DNA of 64,000 bases from Ailurus styani. Lineage: Eukaryota > Chordata > Mammalia > Carnivora > Ailuridae. A model generated the notes under the pieces. It was given only the letters and a program-made list of their open reading frames with translations. It ran no database searches and had not been told where the DNA came from. The stretch lies in assembly GCA_002007465.1 (NCBI GenBank), contig LNAC01000272.1:1322010-1386009 (forward strand), read 5' to 3'. A program made the position numbers and the translations under genes. Of this stretch, positions 36,700 to 47,053 are shown in pieces (the first letter of the stretch is position 1; every line of letters begins with the position of its first letter).

Positions 36700-36805
36700 G
36701 ATGTGCATGCACGTGTGTGTATGTGCACGTGTGCGTACCTGTGTGTGCATACTTGTAAGCATATGTGTGTGCATGTGTGTGTGCCTGTGTGTGTGTGCGC
36801 GCATG
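36700..36805. repeat. Interrupted TG/CA-rich tract
   Basis: Roughly 100 bp of degenerate (TG)n with CACGTG, TGCATG and TGCGCGCA interruptions. An old microsatellite that also creates false reading frames on both strands. Confidence 0.9.
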
Positions 36806-37099
36806 GTGAGAACAGTCACTAACATGGATGTGGGCTGGGAAGGGGAAGGACAAGGGACTGGACAGGGTTCCCGAGTAGGAAAATCCCATCCCTCAGGGTA
36901 GGCGTCAGCCCTTGCAGCAGGTGGCAGGACCTCGCCCGCTTCCCCGCTCCCCACGGGCCAGCAGTGGGGGCGCCACGTGTGTGGCCTCACCTGCATGGTT
37001 CCTACCCACACATCTGTCCCTTTGGTTGGGGGCCCTTGGAGAAGGAATGGAGTAGATATTTCATCAGATTTTACTTCATCTAATTATAGGCCAATGTCT

Positions 37100-37500
37100 T
37101 CTTTCTGATAGTTTCATTTAAAAATTTTTTTAAACTACAGAAGTTTTCTTGTGTGCTGTGAACCTTTTAAGCAATCCAGAAGCACTCTACACCTTCCCTG
37201 GGGTAGAGGCAACACTTGTGTACAACCAGGTGTGCCCTTTCTGAGCTTTCCCTGGGCAGACGCACACAGACACACGCAGGCAGCATGACAGGATCCCGTG
37301 TATACCTGTACATACGACTAAAGAACTTGCAGTCTCTCGTGGTTGTCTCTCCACGTTGATACACGTATGTTTAACTCATTCCATTCGTCCCCTCTCTCAT
37401 AGGCCATTGTATGGATGTTGGATAATTTGTCTGGTAATTCCTTATCAAAAAGCATTAGCATGGTCTCCAGGGTCCCATTATTAAAAAAACAAATTAGCAC
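37100..37500. mobile_element. Old L1-like LINE fragment
   Basis: The order TTTAAACTACAGAAGTTTTC, AAGCAATCCAGAAGCACTCT, GAGGCAACACTTGTGTACAA, AAAGAACTTGCAGTCTCTCG and AGGCCATTGTATGGATGTTG follows a common old L1 3'-region layout. Strand not determined with confidence. Confidence 0.5.
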
Positions 37501-37924
37501 CATGCCAAGTGATAAGATGAGCCAGGAGATGAAGGCCGGGCTCCTCTAGGGCCCCATCCTGGAGGAGGACGACTGTGGGTTAGAGGGCATCCCGTCTAGC
37601 TCTGATTGACAGCTACCGTCCAGGTCCCCTCCCCAAAGTGTCCCTGCTCTTGCTCTAATAAGCACGCGTACTGATGAACAAGGCTGAGGACCTGTGGCAT
37701 GTGCTAAGTGCCGTCTCCACTCCATCCCTTCTTTCCCCTGTGCTATTAGCTGATAGCGTGACCTTTGTGATCAACACCCAGAGCCACCCGCACGTGTTGA
37801 TGCATCTGAGCTGCACAGGCCCTGTGCCTGGAGTTCCACATCCTCCATGTCCAAAGTGACTGTGCCTGGAATGACCTCCCCATGTCGCCTCCTGCTTGGG
37901 CTCCTCCTGAGTGCCGTCCTGGAC

Positions 37925-38635
37925 ATGCCTGCCGACCCCTGCCAGCCCCTGCCAACCCCCGCCAACCCCCGCTGTCCCCCCCACNCCCCTGCTGTCACCT
38001 GTCAACCCCGCTGTCCCCCCACTGTCACCTGCCGATCCCTGCTGTCTCCCTCCTCCTGCTGTCACCTGCCAACCCTGCTGTTCCCCCACTATTACCTGCC
38101 AGCCCCGCTGTCCCCCTCTCCCTGCTGTCACCTGCCAACCCTACTGTCCCCTCACTATCACCTGCCAGCCCCTGCTGTCCCCCTCCCCCTGCTGTCACCT
38201 GCCAACTCTGCTGTCCCCCCACTGTCACTTGCCAGCCCCTGCTGTCCCCCCCTGCTGTCACCTTCCAACCCTGCTCTCCCCCCACTGTCCCCCTCCCCCT
38301 GCTGTCACCTGTCAACCCCGCTGTCCCCCCACTGTCACCTGCCGATCCCTGCTGTCTCCCTCCTCCTGCTGTCACCTGCCAACCCTGCTGTTCCCCCACT
38401 ATTACCTGCCAGCCCCGCTGTCCCCCTCTCCCTGCTGTCACCTGCCAACCCTACTGTCCCCTCACTATCACCTGCCAGCCCCTGCTGTCCCCCTCCCCCT
38501 GCTGTCACCTGCCAACCCTGCTGTCCCCCCACTGTCACTTGCTGACCCCCGCTGTCCCCCTCCCCCCGCTGTCACCTGCTGACCCTGCTGACCCCCACCG
38601 ATCACCTCCGGCCCCCACCAACCCTCGTGCTAGCT
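37925..38635. repeat. GC-rich VNTR minisatellite with a 310-bp higher-order repeat
   Basis: Units start GCTGTCACCTG at 37991, 38058, 38124, 38191, 38254, 38301, 38368, 38434, 38501 and 38568, giving spacings of 67, 66, 67, 63, 47, then 67, 66, 67, 67. The five-unit block of 310 bp is repeated: about 240 bp from 37991 reappear from 38301 almost without change. The plus strand is C-rich and the minus strand carries GGGGGGACAG-type runs. One undetermined base sits at 37985. Stop-poor repetition creates frames of 138-251 codons on both strands, which are not genes. Confidence 0.95.
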
Positions 38636-39921
38636 GATTGTGTGTAGAGTCCACTGTTGAACAATCAAATGGTGATTCCTGGGTATTTTTTTGTTCATGT
38701 TGGTGGTTTTCTGAGCGCCCCCAGCCCACCTGGAGCCTCGTAGGTGTCCAGGCCATAACTGGTTGATTCGTTCGGTCGTTCTCCAGAATGAGAGGGGAAA
38801 CAGGTCACACAGCTGCATGTGGGATCAAGGGGTGGTGTGGGGCTGGGCAAGTGGGGCGGCGGGTGTTGGGTGGGCCTCACCCGTGGGGAGAGATGATCAT
38901 TGGAACCATATGGGCATGTGGGTTCTGTGGACGGCGGGGAGAAGAGATCACAGGGAGGGACTGGAGAGGAAAGGCGACATCTGAGAGAGGTCAGGTCCTG
39001 GCATCATCAGGGAGGACTTCCTGGAGGAAGGGGTTTGGGGTGTCCAGTGGGTGCAGGTTTGAGTCACCAGTGCTGCCACTTAAAGCTGTGTGCCTTTGAG
39101 CCTGATATTTAATAAGCAGCTTCCACCCCAGCACGGCCCTCTAGGCAATGAGAAGAGTGGGAACGTCTCTTTGCTCAGTTCCCTGTTCAGAATAAGTAAC
39201 TGTATAATTGTTTATCTGCACTCTGTCCTCGGGGAGGGACCCTGCAGAGGTTTGTAGAGACCCATGGGTACCGCCGGCACTCTTCCCCTGATGTGGCGCA
39301 CCCAGCGCATAGTGCCCGCATCACGCTCTGAGCCCCTTCTCACAGTGGTCCTGGGGGACAGCGTTGGTGTCCAGCGTCGTCTGGGTGCTGCTGACGGGCT
39401 CCGGGGCAGAGTGCGGTTAGTCACTCCTGCTCTCCGTTTCTCCTTCGTGAGCACTTACAGTTTTATTTTCAATATTCTAGTCATGCTGGGTGGCTTATAA
39501 TGAGCTCATGGACATCAGAAACTCTTGGGCACTGACTCGGACAAATAAATTTTTCGGTACTGGATACATTTTTTGTTGCCTGATTTCCTGCATTTTAGGT
39601 GAGCTCCACCTCATCCTGATCTCAGTTCGATGGCTTATTTTGAACCCTCCATCTCTGTCCAGAGAAATCTCAACTCATATGGTTTCTGCAGCCAAGACAA
39701 CGGTTCCTCGCCATCTTTGCCACCTTCTTCAGGACTGGGGGCCTCCTCAGGCCCCCCGAACGTGTTTCTTGACCCCTACTGCACGCTCTTCCCAGTGCCA
39801 AAGTGTAGTGAGCTGCTCTCTTGATGTAGAGCTTCCTTTTTGTGGGTCCAGCCCAAGATCATGGCCATTCTTGGCTTCCAGGGTATCTGTGTTCAGTGGA
39901 ATTCCAAGATCTTTTTCCTGT
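38636..39921. other. Gene-free stretch
   Basis: Unique DNA. A weak MIR-like segment near 39050-39110 was seen, and nothing else. Confidence 0.4.
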
Positions 39922-39936
39922 GAAATCTTCCATTCA

Positions 39937-40130
39937 GGGCGCCTGGGTGGCTCAGTGGGTTAAAGCCTCTGCCTTCGGCTCAGGTCATGATCTCAGGGTC
40001 CTGGGATTGAGTCACACATCGGGCTCCCTGCTCAGCAGGGAGTCTGCTCCCTCGTCTCTCTCTGCCTGCCTCTCTGCCTACTTGTGATCTCTCTCTATCA
40101 AATAAATAAATAAAATCTTAAAAAAAAAAA
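39937..40130 (+). mobile_element. Young carnivore SINE, copy 1 of a tandem pair
   Basis: Flanked by the perfect 15-bp duplication GAAATCTTCCATTCA (39922-39936 and 40131-40145). It has the tRNA-type head with an A-box match TGGCTCAGTGG, a GGCTCAGGTCATGATCTCAG block, a CT-rich stretch, and the tail AAATAAATAAATAAAATC followed by a poly(A) run. The head sequence is the mustelid-like form, and low divergence marks it as recent. Confidence 0.97.
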
Positions 40131-40206
40131 GAAATCTTCCATTCATAGAAACTACTACCTGGAAGACCATGGGCTGCCGTGAATTTTTATGAAGAATCCA
40201 GGTTTA

Positions 40207-40410
40207 GGGCGCCTGGGTGGCTCAGTGGGTTAAAGCCTCTGCTTTCGGCTCAGGTCATGATCTCAGGGTCCTGGGATCGAGGCCCGCATCGGGCTCCCTG
40301 CTCAGTGGGGAGCCTGCTTCCCCCTCTCTCTCTCTGCCTGTCTCTCTGCCTCCTTGTGATCTCTCTCCCTCTGTGAAATAAATAAATAAAATCTTTAAAA
40401 AAAAAAAAAA
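40207..40410 (+). mobile_element. Young carnivore SINE, copy 2 of a tandem pair
   Basis: Flanked by the perfect 15-bp duplication AAGAATCCAGGTTTA (40192-40206 and 40410-40424, last tail base shared). Same orientation as the copy 76 bp to its left but an independent insertion, because the two target duplications differ. The A-box TGGCTCAGTGG and the AATAAATAAATAAAATC tail are intact. Confidence 0.97.
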
Positions 40411-40424
40411 AGAATCCAGGTTTA

Positions 40425-41188
40425 CCCTAGGGATTTCCCTATCCCACACAATAACCATTGCTTATTATTTCCAAAAAGGGAATGGGGGGGTCTGTGCACA
40501 GCTCTCCCTGGCTCGAAGGGCTGGAGTCAGGCACCTCCCCCCGAAAGGAGGGGACCCTCTGTGGGTGACGGATGAGCCGGGCTTGAGATCAAGCCCCAGG
40601 GACAGGAACATAGCGCACTTGAAAATGTCTGTGCAAACACGGCCCGACAAAGGATGTTTTGGAATTGGCAGGGAACGCGCGTGCCCCACGTGGACTCTCC
40701 AGGCAGCCATCTGTGGTTATCGCTCCCTGCTCGCTGACTGTCTGCTTTTGGCCCCTTCCTAGCTCTAAATAAATAAAGATGATTTATCACGTGACATGTA
40801 GGACTTTCCCTCACAAATCGAAAGTGCAGAGTAATGGGGATACAGTGAAAGGCTAATTGTGCGGGAAAGGCGGGAAATGGTCTGACGTCGTGGCCGTGGG
40901 CTCTCCCCCAGGGTTTCGGCTTCCAGGAGGGCTCCAAGGAGGGAGTGGAAAGTATCTAGGAACAAAGGCATCCCCTGTGCCTCTCTCCAGAACCTTCTCT
41001 CTCCCCCTACATATCTGGATGCCCTATGCATCTGGCAGTGACTCAGCTGAGTCCGTCGGGTGAGATGACCCTCCCTGTCCCCGCGATCCCGCGCATCTGT
41101 GTGTAGGCGAGTAACAGTGAAGGAGTTTGGATCAGCCGCCCAGAGGCACTGTCTGTGAGGATGGGAACATTCTGTCATGTACGTCATC
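40425..41188. other. Gene-free stretch
   Basis: Unique DNA, nothing recognised. Confidence 0.4.
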
Positions 41189-41350
41189 CAGTGTGGTGGC
41201 CACCAGCCGCGTGTGGCTACCGAGTGTGTGCGAGGTGGCTGGCGTGACGCAGGCGCTGGGTCTGTGATTGTGTTTCGTGTTGATGAACGTGAATATCCGT
41301 GGCCACGTGTGGCTGGCAGCGGCAGGGTTGGCTGGCATGGCTCTGCACTG
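41189..41350 (+). mobile_element. DNA-transposon MITE relic with inverted ends
   Basis: GGCCACCAGCCGCGTGTGGC on the left and GGCCACGTGTGGCTGGCAGC on the right form an imperfect inverted repeat, with a GAGGTGGCTGGCGTGACGCA middle. This is the layout of a common mammalian nonautonomous element with CACATGTGGCTA-type ends. The family name is uncertain. Confidence 0.5.
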
Positions 41351-42424
41351 TGGAGCTGTGGTCTCACTTCACAGGCTCACCCACTCACTCTCTGTCACTT
41401 GTGTCCCGGGAGATGTTCTTGGAGCCGCCTCTACCGGCCAGGGACAGGGCTGAAGGCCAACAGAGGTCACAGCCCAGCCCACGTGCAGAGAGCGCGCTGT
41501 CTGTCCAGCTGAGGACGAGTACGGAGACAGGTCTGGTGTGCGTGGGAGCTGTACACAAGGTTGCCCTCGGGAAGGTGTGCGCAGTTCAGTGTCTGAAGGG
41601 CATTGGGAGACGCTTCACCAAAGATGTGATGTCCACTGATATGTGCAGTGGTTATTTCTGAAATCTTGGGCCTTGGTGCTCATTTTTAGAAGGAACCTGG
41701 ACGCTTCGGCTCTAGCTGAGCCTCCCTTTTGCCCCCATGGGGCTTTTCATCAGCTCCTGGAAACCATAAGGACACTTTTCTGTGTTTTGGCACCATCCAC
41801 CAACCCATGAACCAAGCAGCTAAGGCTGTTGGGAAACGTGCCTTCACTGCAGACGGGCCTCTGCTAGCCCAGTGGCTCTCCTGCTGCTGAGGGTGCAGAC
41901 GTCAGGGAAGAAAGCAGCTTAGGTGAGAAGCAGACCTAGTCCCCTCACAAGGACGGGGGCCGTCTATCACCTGCAGACCGTTCTCTGCCCTTCTTCACTT
42001 GGAAATTCATCAAAAGCATCATAACTTAAAAAGAAGAACCATTTTTCCGTCCAGATGGAAGAAGGTGTGGCACAAACATGCAGCCCATGACCTCTGTAGA
42101 CATGAACGCGGTGTTGCCACCTGCTATGCAATGGAGGAGCCTGGGGAACGGGAGGCGACGGGGAAGGAGCCAGGCACAGAGGGGCGCAGAGTGTAGGATT
42201 CCGCTTCTTTGAGATGTCCAGAGCAGATGCATCCAGAGAGACCGGGGCAGAGCGGTGACCACCAGGGATGGGCATCGAGCCTGAGCTGGCAGAGGCGAGG
42301 CAGGAAGGAGGGTCTGGGTCAGGAGCAGAAACCGTTTGGACAGGTTCTCTGCACCAATTACTACCGCAGTGTTGGACAAGTTCTTTATTCCTCTGGCCTT
42401 TAGCATCCCTAAAGGTCCAAGGAC
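41351..42424. other. Gene-free stretch
   Basis: Unique DNA. The 279-codon minus-strand frame from 41967 spans it without a recognisable domain and runs through a MIR relic at its other end. Confidence 0.4.
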
Positions 42425-42520
42425 TCCAGGGAGGAATAAATGAGAAAGTGAGGGCAGAGTGTTTTATCTTAGGGCCCTGTGTACAGCGAGGGCTCAGTAC
42501 ACGGTGGTTTTTATTATCAC
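42425..42520 (+). mobile_element. MIR 3' fragment
   Basis: GGAATAAATGAGAAAGTGAG, GTGTACAGCGAGGGCTCAGT and ACACGGTGGTTTTTATTATC are in the order of the MIR 3' half. Confidence 0.55.
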
Positions 42521-45035
42521 TCATGCAGGTAATCAAAGAATGCAGAGCAAAACAATATGGGCAGATCGTTCCACTACTACGAATCGACGCCGGCAGCCCC
42601 GGCGACTGCAGCTCACTGCCTGGGCGAGCGTGGTGAGCAAGCATGATGAAGCCCGCACGCGCTCTGGTTGTAAACCAGTACGCTTGCTGGGAAAGTAGCA
42701 TGGCCATGCAGACGCAGCAGGAGACCGTAAACATGGTCATAGCCCCCAACCCAGGGACTCCTGATGACCCCCAGGGTGCCCAGGAAGAGCAGGACTTGAG
42801 CCTCACCTCCCCTGTGTTTCAGGAGCTGAGATTGCTTAGTCAGGTTACGATCTCTCACCTGTCCTCCATCCATGACACCTATACTTGCCCAGTGCCTAGA
42901 AAGGCTAGGCCCAAGTGCTAAGTGCACAGACGACTTCAGGTTCCATGTTGGGGCATGACAACCTGGGGAGTGCCAGGTGCTGGCCCCATAGCCATTCTCC
43001 TCCCAGTTCCTGGGTCTGTCTGACATTGGGAGGGACCTCACGTAGCTGTGTGTGGACTGCCCGGTTTACAGGTGCAAACTGTGTCTGCCGCCGCAGTTCC
43101 CCTTGGCCAGCCCTCAGGTCCACGTCCGTGCCCACTGCTGGTGAGACTGGACCTTAGGTGGGGAGATCCAGAAAGCAGGTCTGGACATGAGCTTGGGGCC
43201 ACTGGGGCAGGGACTTCTGGCAGTCCCACATCCCTGGAAGGGGGGCTGTGGACTTCAAGAGGGTGTGTTGTGTTGGATGCGGGGTCCTCATCCTATGGGG
43301 AAGGATGCAGCCAGAAGGGGGCTGGAAGAGCCCCTGTGGCCCGGGCGGAGCGCAGCTCTGCTTTGATCCTCTCCTTAGAATCTCTCTGAGGAAAATAAAG
43401 GGGGAGAGTTCAGCAGAATAAAAGAGCTATGGGGTCTACATTATAGATGACATCGGACAAAAACAACAACAGACCCAACCCGATGCCCCAAAGGAGGATG
43501 TGTTAAGTCAGAAATAGTGAAGCTGTTCAGAGACATGGTCTGCTATTGCCACCGCCACTGGTCCGTATGACAAGCGTATGGCCACACAGGGTCACGGACA
43601 GAGGTAGAACCTTCAGTGAAGCTCGCAGCTTTGTCAACATCTGTGGACACCAGGGGCGGTCTGGGAGCCAGTCTGCAGAAATAGAAGAGCCACCCATAGG
43701 AGGACCCCACGAAGAGCTTTTCCTCCCCAAATTTTCTCTTTCCTGTGTCTGGGGAGAGGCGGGGACTTTACGGAGGCTATTCTTGTACTACCCCAGGCGG
43801 AGCTGGCATATTAGGCGAAGGCTTCAATTCAGACTCTTACCTCCACACAGGGGAACAGAGCACAGCCTCTTCAGACCTCAGAGTCCTAGCCAAGGCAGGA
43901 AGAATCCATTTAGAGGCCCTGAATGCCGAAACCACTACCATGTGCCCTCCCTACCTCATACCGCCATGTGATTCAAAATACAAAACCATATCAAACGCTA
44001 AAATCAGAACACACAACGTCAGCAAGGCTAATTACCTCCATGACAATGCCATGTCTTTCTAAAGTATCAAATTGTTGTTTAAGCACCTTTTCTTGCCGCC
44101 ACTTTGCTCTACCCTAAGTACATCCTCGCTCTGTCTGGCGGGGGGATTGCACCCCGATACTGGCTGAAGTCGGCCAGCCTTGCTGAGTCCAAGGGGAGGG
44201 CACAGATGATGGTGTATAAGCTGCCGGCCTGCCTGGGAGGACCAGAGCCGTACTCTTGCCCTGGGGGAGGATCTGCCCCTGGAGGAGTCTCTTTCCCATT
44301 CCAGAAAGCCATTAGAGCACCTGAGCCGAATGCCAGTCAGACCTTCTCTCTTGCCTTGGGTCTGTGTCTCGCTGAGACAATGCATGACCAGAGATGTCCC
44401 TTCGAGCAAGAGAGAGGTGTTGAGTTCCCTCAGCCTTGCTCTTGTGGCTTCCAGGCGGCCTGGCGCACTGGAGAATGGCTGGATGTGGGGTTTTTCTCCC
44501 AGTTCCACTTCTTTCTGGTCATGACATTTCCAGGCAGCTCATGTGATGCTCTGACTCAGTTTCCTTAACTATAACTACAAAGCCATGACTTTGCATCACA
44601 AGTAATGGAAAGTGATTTTAAAATAGTTTATTGTGGTTAGGCAAGCCTTTTCTCCATAATTCTGCCTTAATTTCAAGCATCCAAGTAAACCTCAAACTTC
44701 TAATCCAAGTGGGGGAGATAGAGACAGCTGGGCCCGTCCTGGAAACCACATCCTTACGACACGGAGGGAAACAACAACTTCCATTCTGTTTTCCTCCTTC
44801 ACCCTTAGGTCTGCAAGGCCGGAGAAAGTGGGCGGAGCCTCCAGAGGAGGCTAGAGCCCCTTTGCCCTGAGGTTGGAGGTGGTCACGGCACACTTTGCAG
44901 GGCTTCTCTATAAATATCCCAGACGATCAAGTAGTTTAATGCGAAACCCACCGAGCAAACCAACAAAGAGAAGGAAAAGCAAAGGCTGCCCACCCTAGGA
45001 CACGAACTCTTTCTGGAACCCCGTCTTCCTTACAC
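42521..45035. other. Gene-free stretch
   Basis: No gene recognised. Unique DNA of mixed composition. Confidence 0.4.
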
Positions 45036-45039
45036 TGTC

Positions 45040-45170
45040 CCCTCTTGGCGTCCATGACCCCCAAGGCTGCTGGCCTCGCTCCCGCCTCCCCGGCTAGTCT
45101 CTTGTGCCGTCTCTCCCTCTGCTCCAACTCCTGCATGGTGAAGGCCTTGGGTCATTTTACTTCTCTTTCA
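45040..45170 (+). mobile_element. L2-like fragment (weak)
   Basis: A C/T-rich stretch, CTGCTGGCCTCGCTCCCGCC through CTCCAACTCCTGCATGGTGA, resembles the 3' part of L2. Diverged. Confidence 0.3.
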
Positions 45171-45414
45171 TACTTTCTTCCTATGTGGTCATCGAGACTC
45201 CGGCTTTCAGTGTCATTACTGCTGCCAAGTCCCACCACCTGGTCTGCGCCTCCAGCCCAGACGCCAGCCCACAGACATACAAATGTTCCCCGGAGAGAGT
45301 GAGCGCTCTGTGTGCACATGTAGCTCCCGTGTTTGGAAGTAACTCAAAGTCAGAGGCAAATGCCATTGAGGGGAAAAGCGTTTGCAGGAAATATGAAAGA
45401 CACAGAGCTGCTGT

Positions 45415-45550
45415 CTCATATGTAAAGAGTTTGTAGAAACTAGCTAGGAAACATGAAGGGACCAAAAATTAATCAGGCAAAAAGCAGGGTCAGAAAATTC
45501 CCTGAAGAGAAAATGTGATTAGTATACAAACACAGGAAAACGTTCGGTCT
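45415..45550 (+). mobile_element. Old L1M fragment
   Basis: AAAGAGTTTGTAGAAACTAG, GCAGGGTCAGAAAATTCCCT, GAAGAGAAAATGTGATTAGT and CAAACACAGGAAAACGTTCG follow the ORF2 C-terminal region of old L1s in order. Heavily decayed. Confidence 0.5.
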
Positions 45551-45819
45551 CAGGAGGACTGGAACCAGTGCAAAACAAAGCGAGGAGATTCAGAGTCAGT
45601 TATGAGAGGGGTGAAGTCCCAGGGGTGCCAAGGGCGGTCACTGAGGAGGCCAAGGGCAGCAGCAGGTGCCCCTCCCCGCCGAAGCTGGCAGGCCTGGTGG
45701 GTATTTGGCCCCGTAATACACCTGTGATGTACCCACAGGGAAATCCTACCATCCACCCAAGAGCAGACTTGCCAGAAATCACCTAACTAGAAGGAGGTGA
45801 AGTAACCCCTGATAAGTTG

Positions 45820-46000
45820 GTTGGACTTTAGAATTTCCCTGATGCCCCTGATGATAACGGACGCTCATTCACTAACCCCGAGTGCGTCCCTCTCCCTGGG
45901 AGACTGTGATCCAGGGGGGCTGGGATGGTGCCCAGGAATCTGTGTTTCAGAAAGACACTCAGGCGATTCTCATCTTCAGTCAGATTTGGGAAAACACTGA
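45820..46000 (+). mobile_element. hAT-Charlie MITE relic (MER5 type)
   Basis: GGGCTGGGATGGTGCCCAGG, AATCTGTGTTTCAGAAAGAC, CACTCAGGCGATTCTCATCT and GATTTGGGAAAACACTGACA follow the 3' half of MER5-type elements. The left end is diverged. Confidence 0.6.
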
Positions 46001-46146
46001 CAGAGGAAATAAAATGAGATGCGCCGCAGGGCCGCGGAAGCTGATGTTCACAGAGGTGATGTCGTCATACTGAGAGATGCTGTGACAACACTGGAAACGT
46101 CCCATGCAGTAGGGCATCTAGGAAAGCATGGAAAGCATGCTGGGTG

Positions 46147-46290
46147 TCTGTCTCGTCAGCAAATACTTAGCGCCTACTGCGTGCTAGGGGAGGAGGAGAC
46201 GGGACAAAACCAACACCATCTGTCTTCTTGGAGCTTAGAGTCTGGTGGGGAGACGAACGGTAGAAGTAAGTGGACAAGAAACTGAAGGGA
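46147..46290 (-). mobile_element. L2-type LINE relic, 3' end reversed
   Basis: TCAGCAAATACTTAGCGCCT, ACTGCGTGCTAGGGGAGGAG and TTGGAGCTTAGAGTCTGGTG follow the reversed 3' region I associate with L2. Confidence 0.6.
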
Positions 46291-46898
46291 AGTCCCCCTC
46301 TCATCAAACTGTGTGCTGTGATCTCCTTCCGTGCGGGTCTCCTTCTCGGGATGGGGCCCCTGGGGAGCCACTCGGCTCCTTCGCGCCATGTCTGTGACAG
46401 CTAGCCGGTGCTCACTCCTCTGCAGTTTCAAAGGAGAGAGTGTGTCCCGTGGATTTGGCAGAAGAGTGGGAACAGTAGGGGCAGGGGCAGTTGATAAATG
46501 TCCAGAGCGATCCCTGAAGTCTGCAGGGTGGGGCAGAAGAGAGTTCCCTGAATTGAGAGGACCTCCTGGTACCTGCGGACCAAGGGGGGAAAGCCCACTG
46601 AGGGGGAGCAGCAGGCCGGCTCTGGAGGGAGCACAAGGGCATCCAGAAGCCGGTGTCCCCACATCTAGGATCAGTAGGGATCTCAGACCAGGACGGAGGC
46701 CCAGGCCCGGGACAGAGGGCCGTGTGACCTGGCCTCCCGCTCAGGAGGAGCCTCAAATTTAGACTTGGGGTTCTCTCCAAATGAGGCTACAAATACAGTC
46801 ACAGAGATACACCAATAGGATTGGAAAAATCGTTAATCTAACGTTTCTGTGCCTGTGTATCATGACTGGCCTGTATTGCTTCTGATGTATGAGGATGC
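46291..46898. other. Gene-free stretch
   Basis: Unique DNA, nothing recognised. Confidence 0.4.
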
Positions 46899-47053
46899 TT
46901 TTTTTTTTTTTAACATTTTATTTATTTATTAGCACAAGTAGGGGGAGCAGCAGAGGGAGAAGCAGGCTCAGCATGGGACTCGATCCCAGGACCCCGGGAT
47001 CATGACCCTAGCTGAAGGCAGGCGCTTAACCAACTGAGCCACCCAGGCGTCCC
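46899..47053 (-). mobile_element. Carnivore SINE, shorter copy
   Basis: A T13 run and TTTATTTATTTATTAG (reversed tail), then a reversed CT-rich part, GGATCATGACCCTAGCTGAA and the reversed head ending ACTGAGCCACCCAGGCGTCC. The CT segment is shorter than in the 40-kb copies. The flanks TATGAGGATGC and ATATGATGC form only an imperfect duplication, so it is an older insertion. Confidence 0.93.

Noticed and set aside
36494..37011. Histidine/threonine-rich frames
   Set aside because: Produced by the interrupted TG tract near 36.7-36.8 kb.
37925..38635. CRISPR-like regular repeats
   Set aside because: The whole unit is repeated, with no unique spacers, and the genome is mammalian. It is a VNTR.
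37882..38637. Long open frames (up to 251 codons, both strands) across the 38-kb repeat
   Set aside because: They arise because a stop-free GC-rich unit is repeated; all frames give the same kind of proline/cysteine or glycine-rich repeats, and one contains the undetermined base.
39937..40410. tRNA genes at the SINE heads
   Set aside because: The A-box-like parts belong to SINE promoters; the sequences do not fold as full tRNAs and are followed by SINE bodies and tails.
41967..42806. 279-codon minus-strand frame
   Set aside because: No recognisable domain, crosses a MIR relic, and composition is typical of a chance frame in GC-rich DNA.
43740..44060. Possible mitochondrial insertion
   Set aside because: Local A/C-rich codon-like composition suggested it, but I could not match any mitochondrial gene order or sequence.
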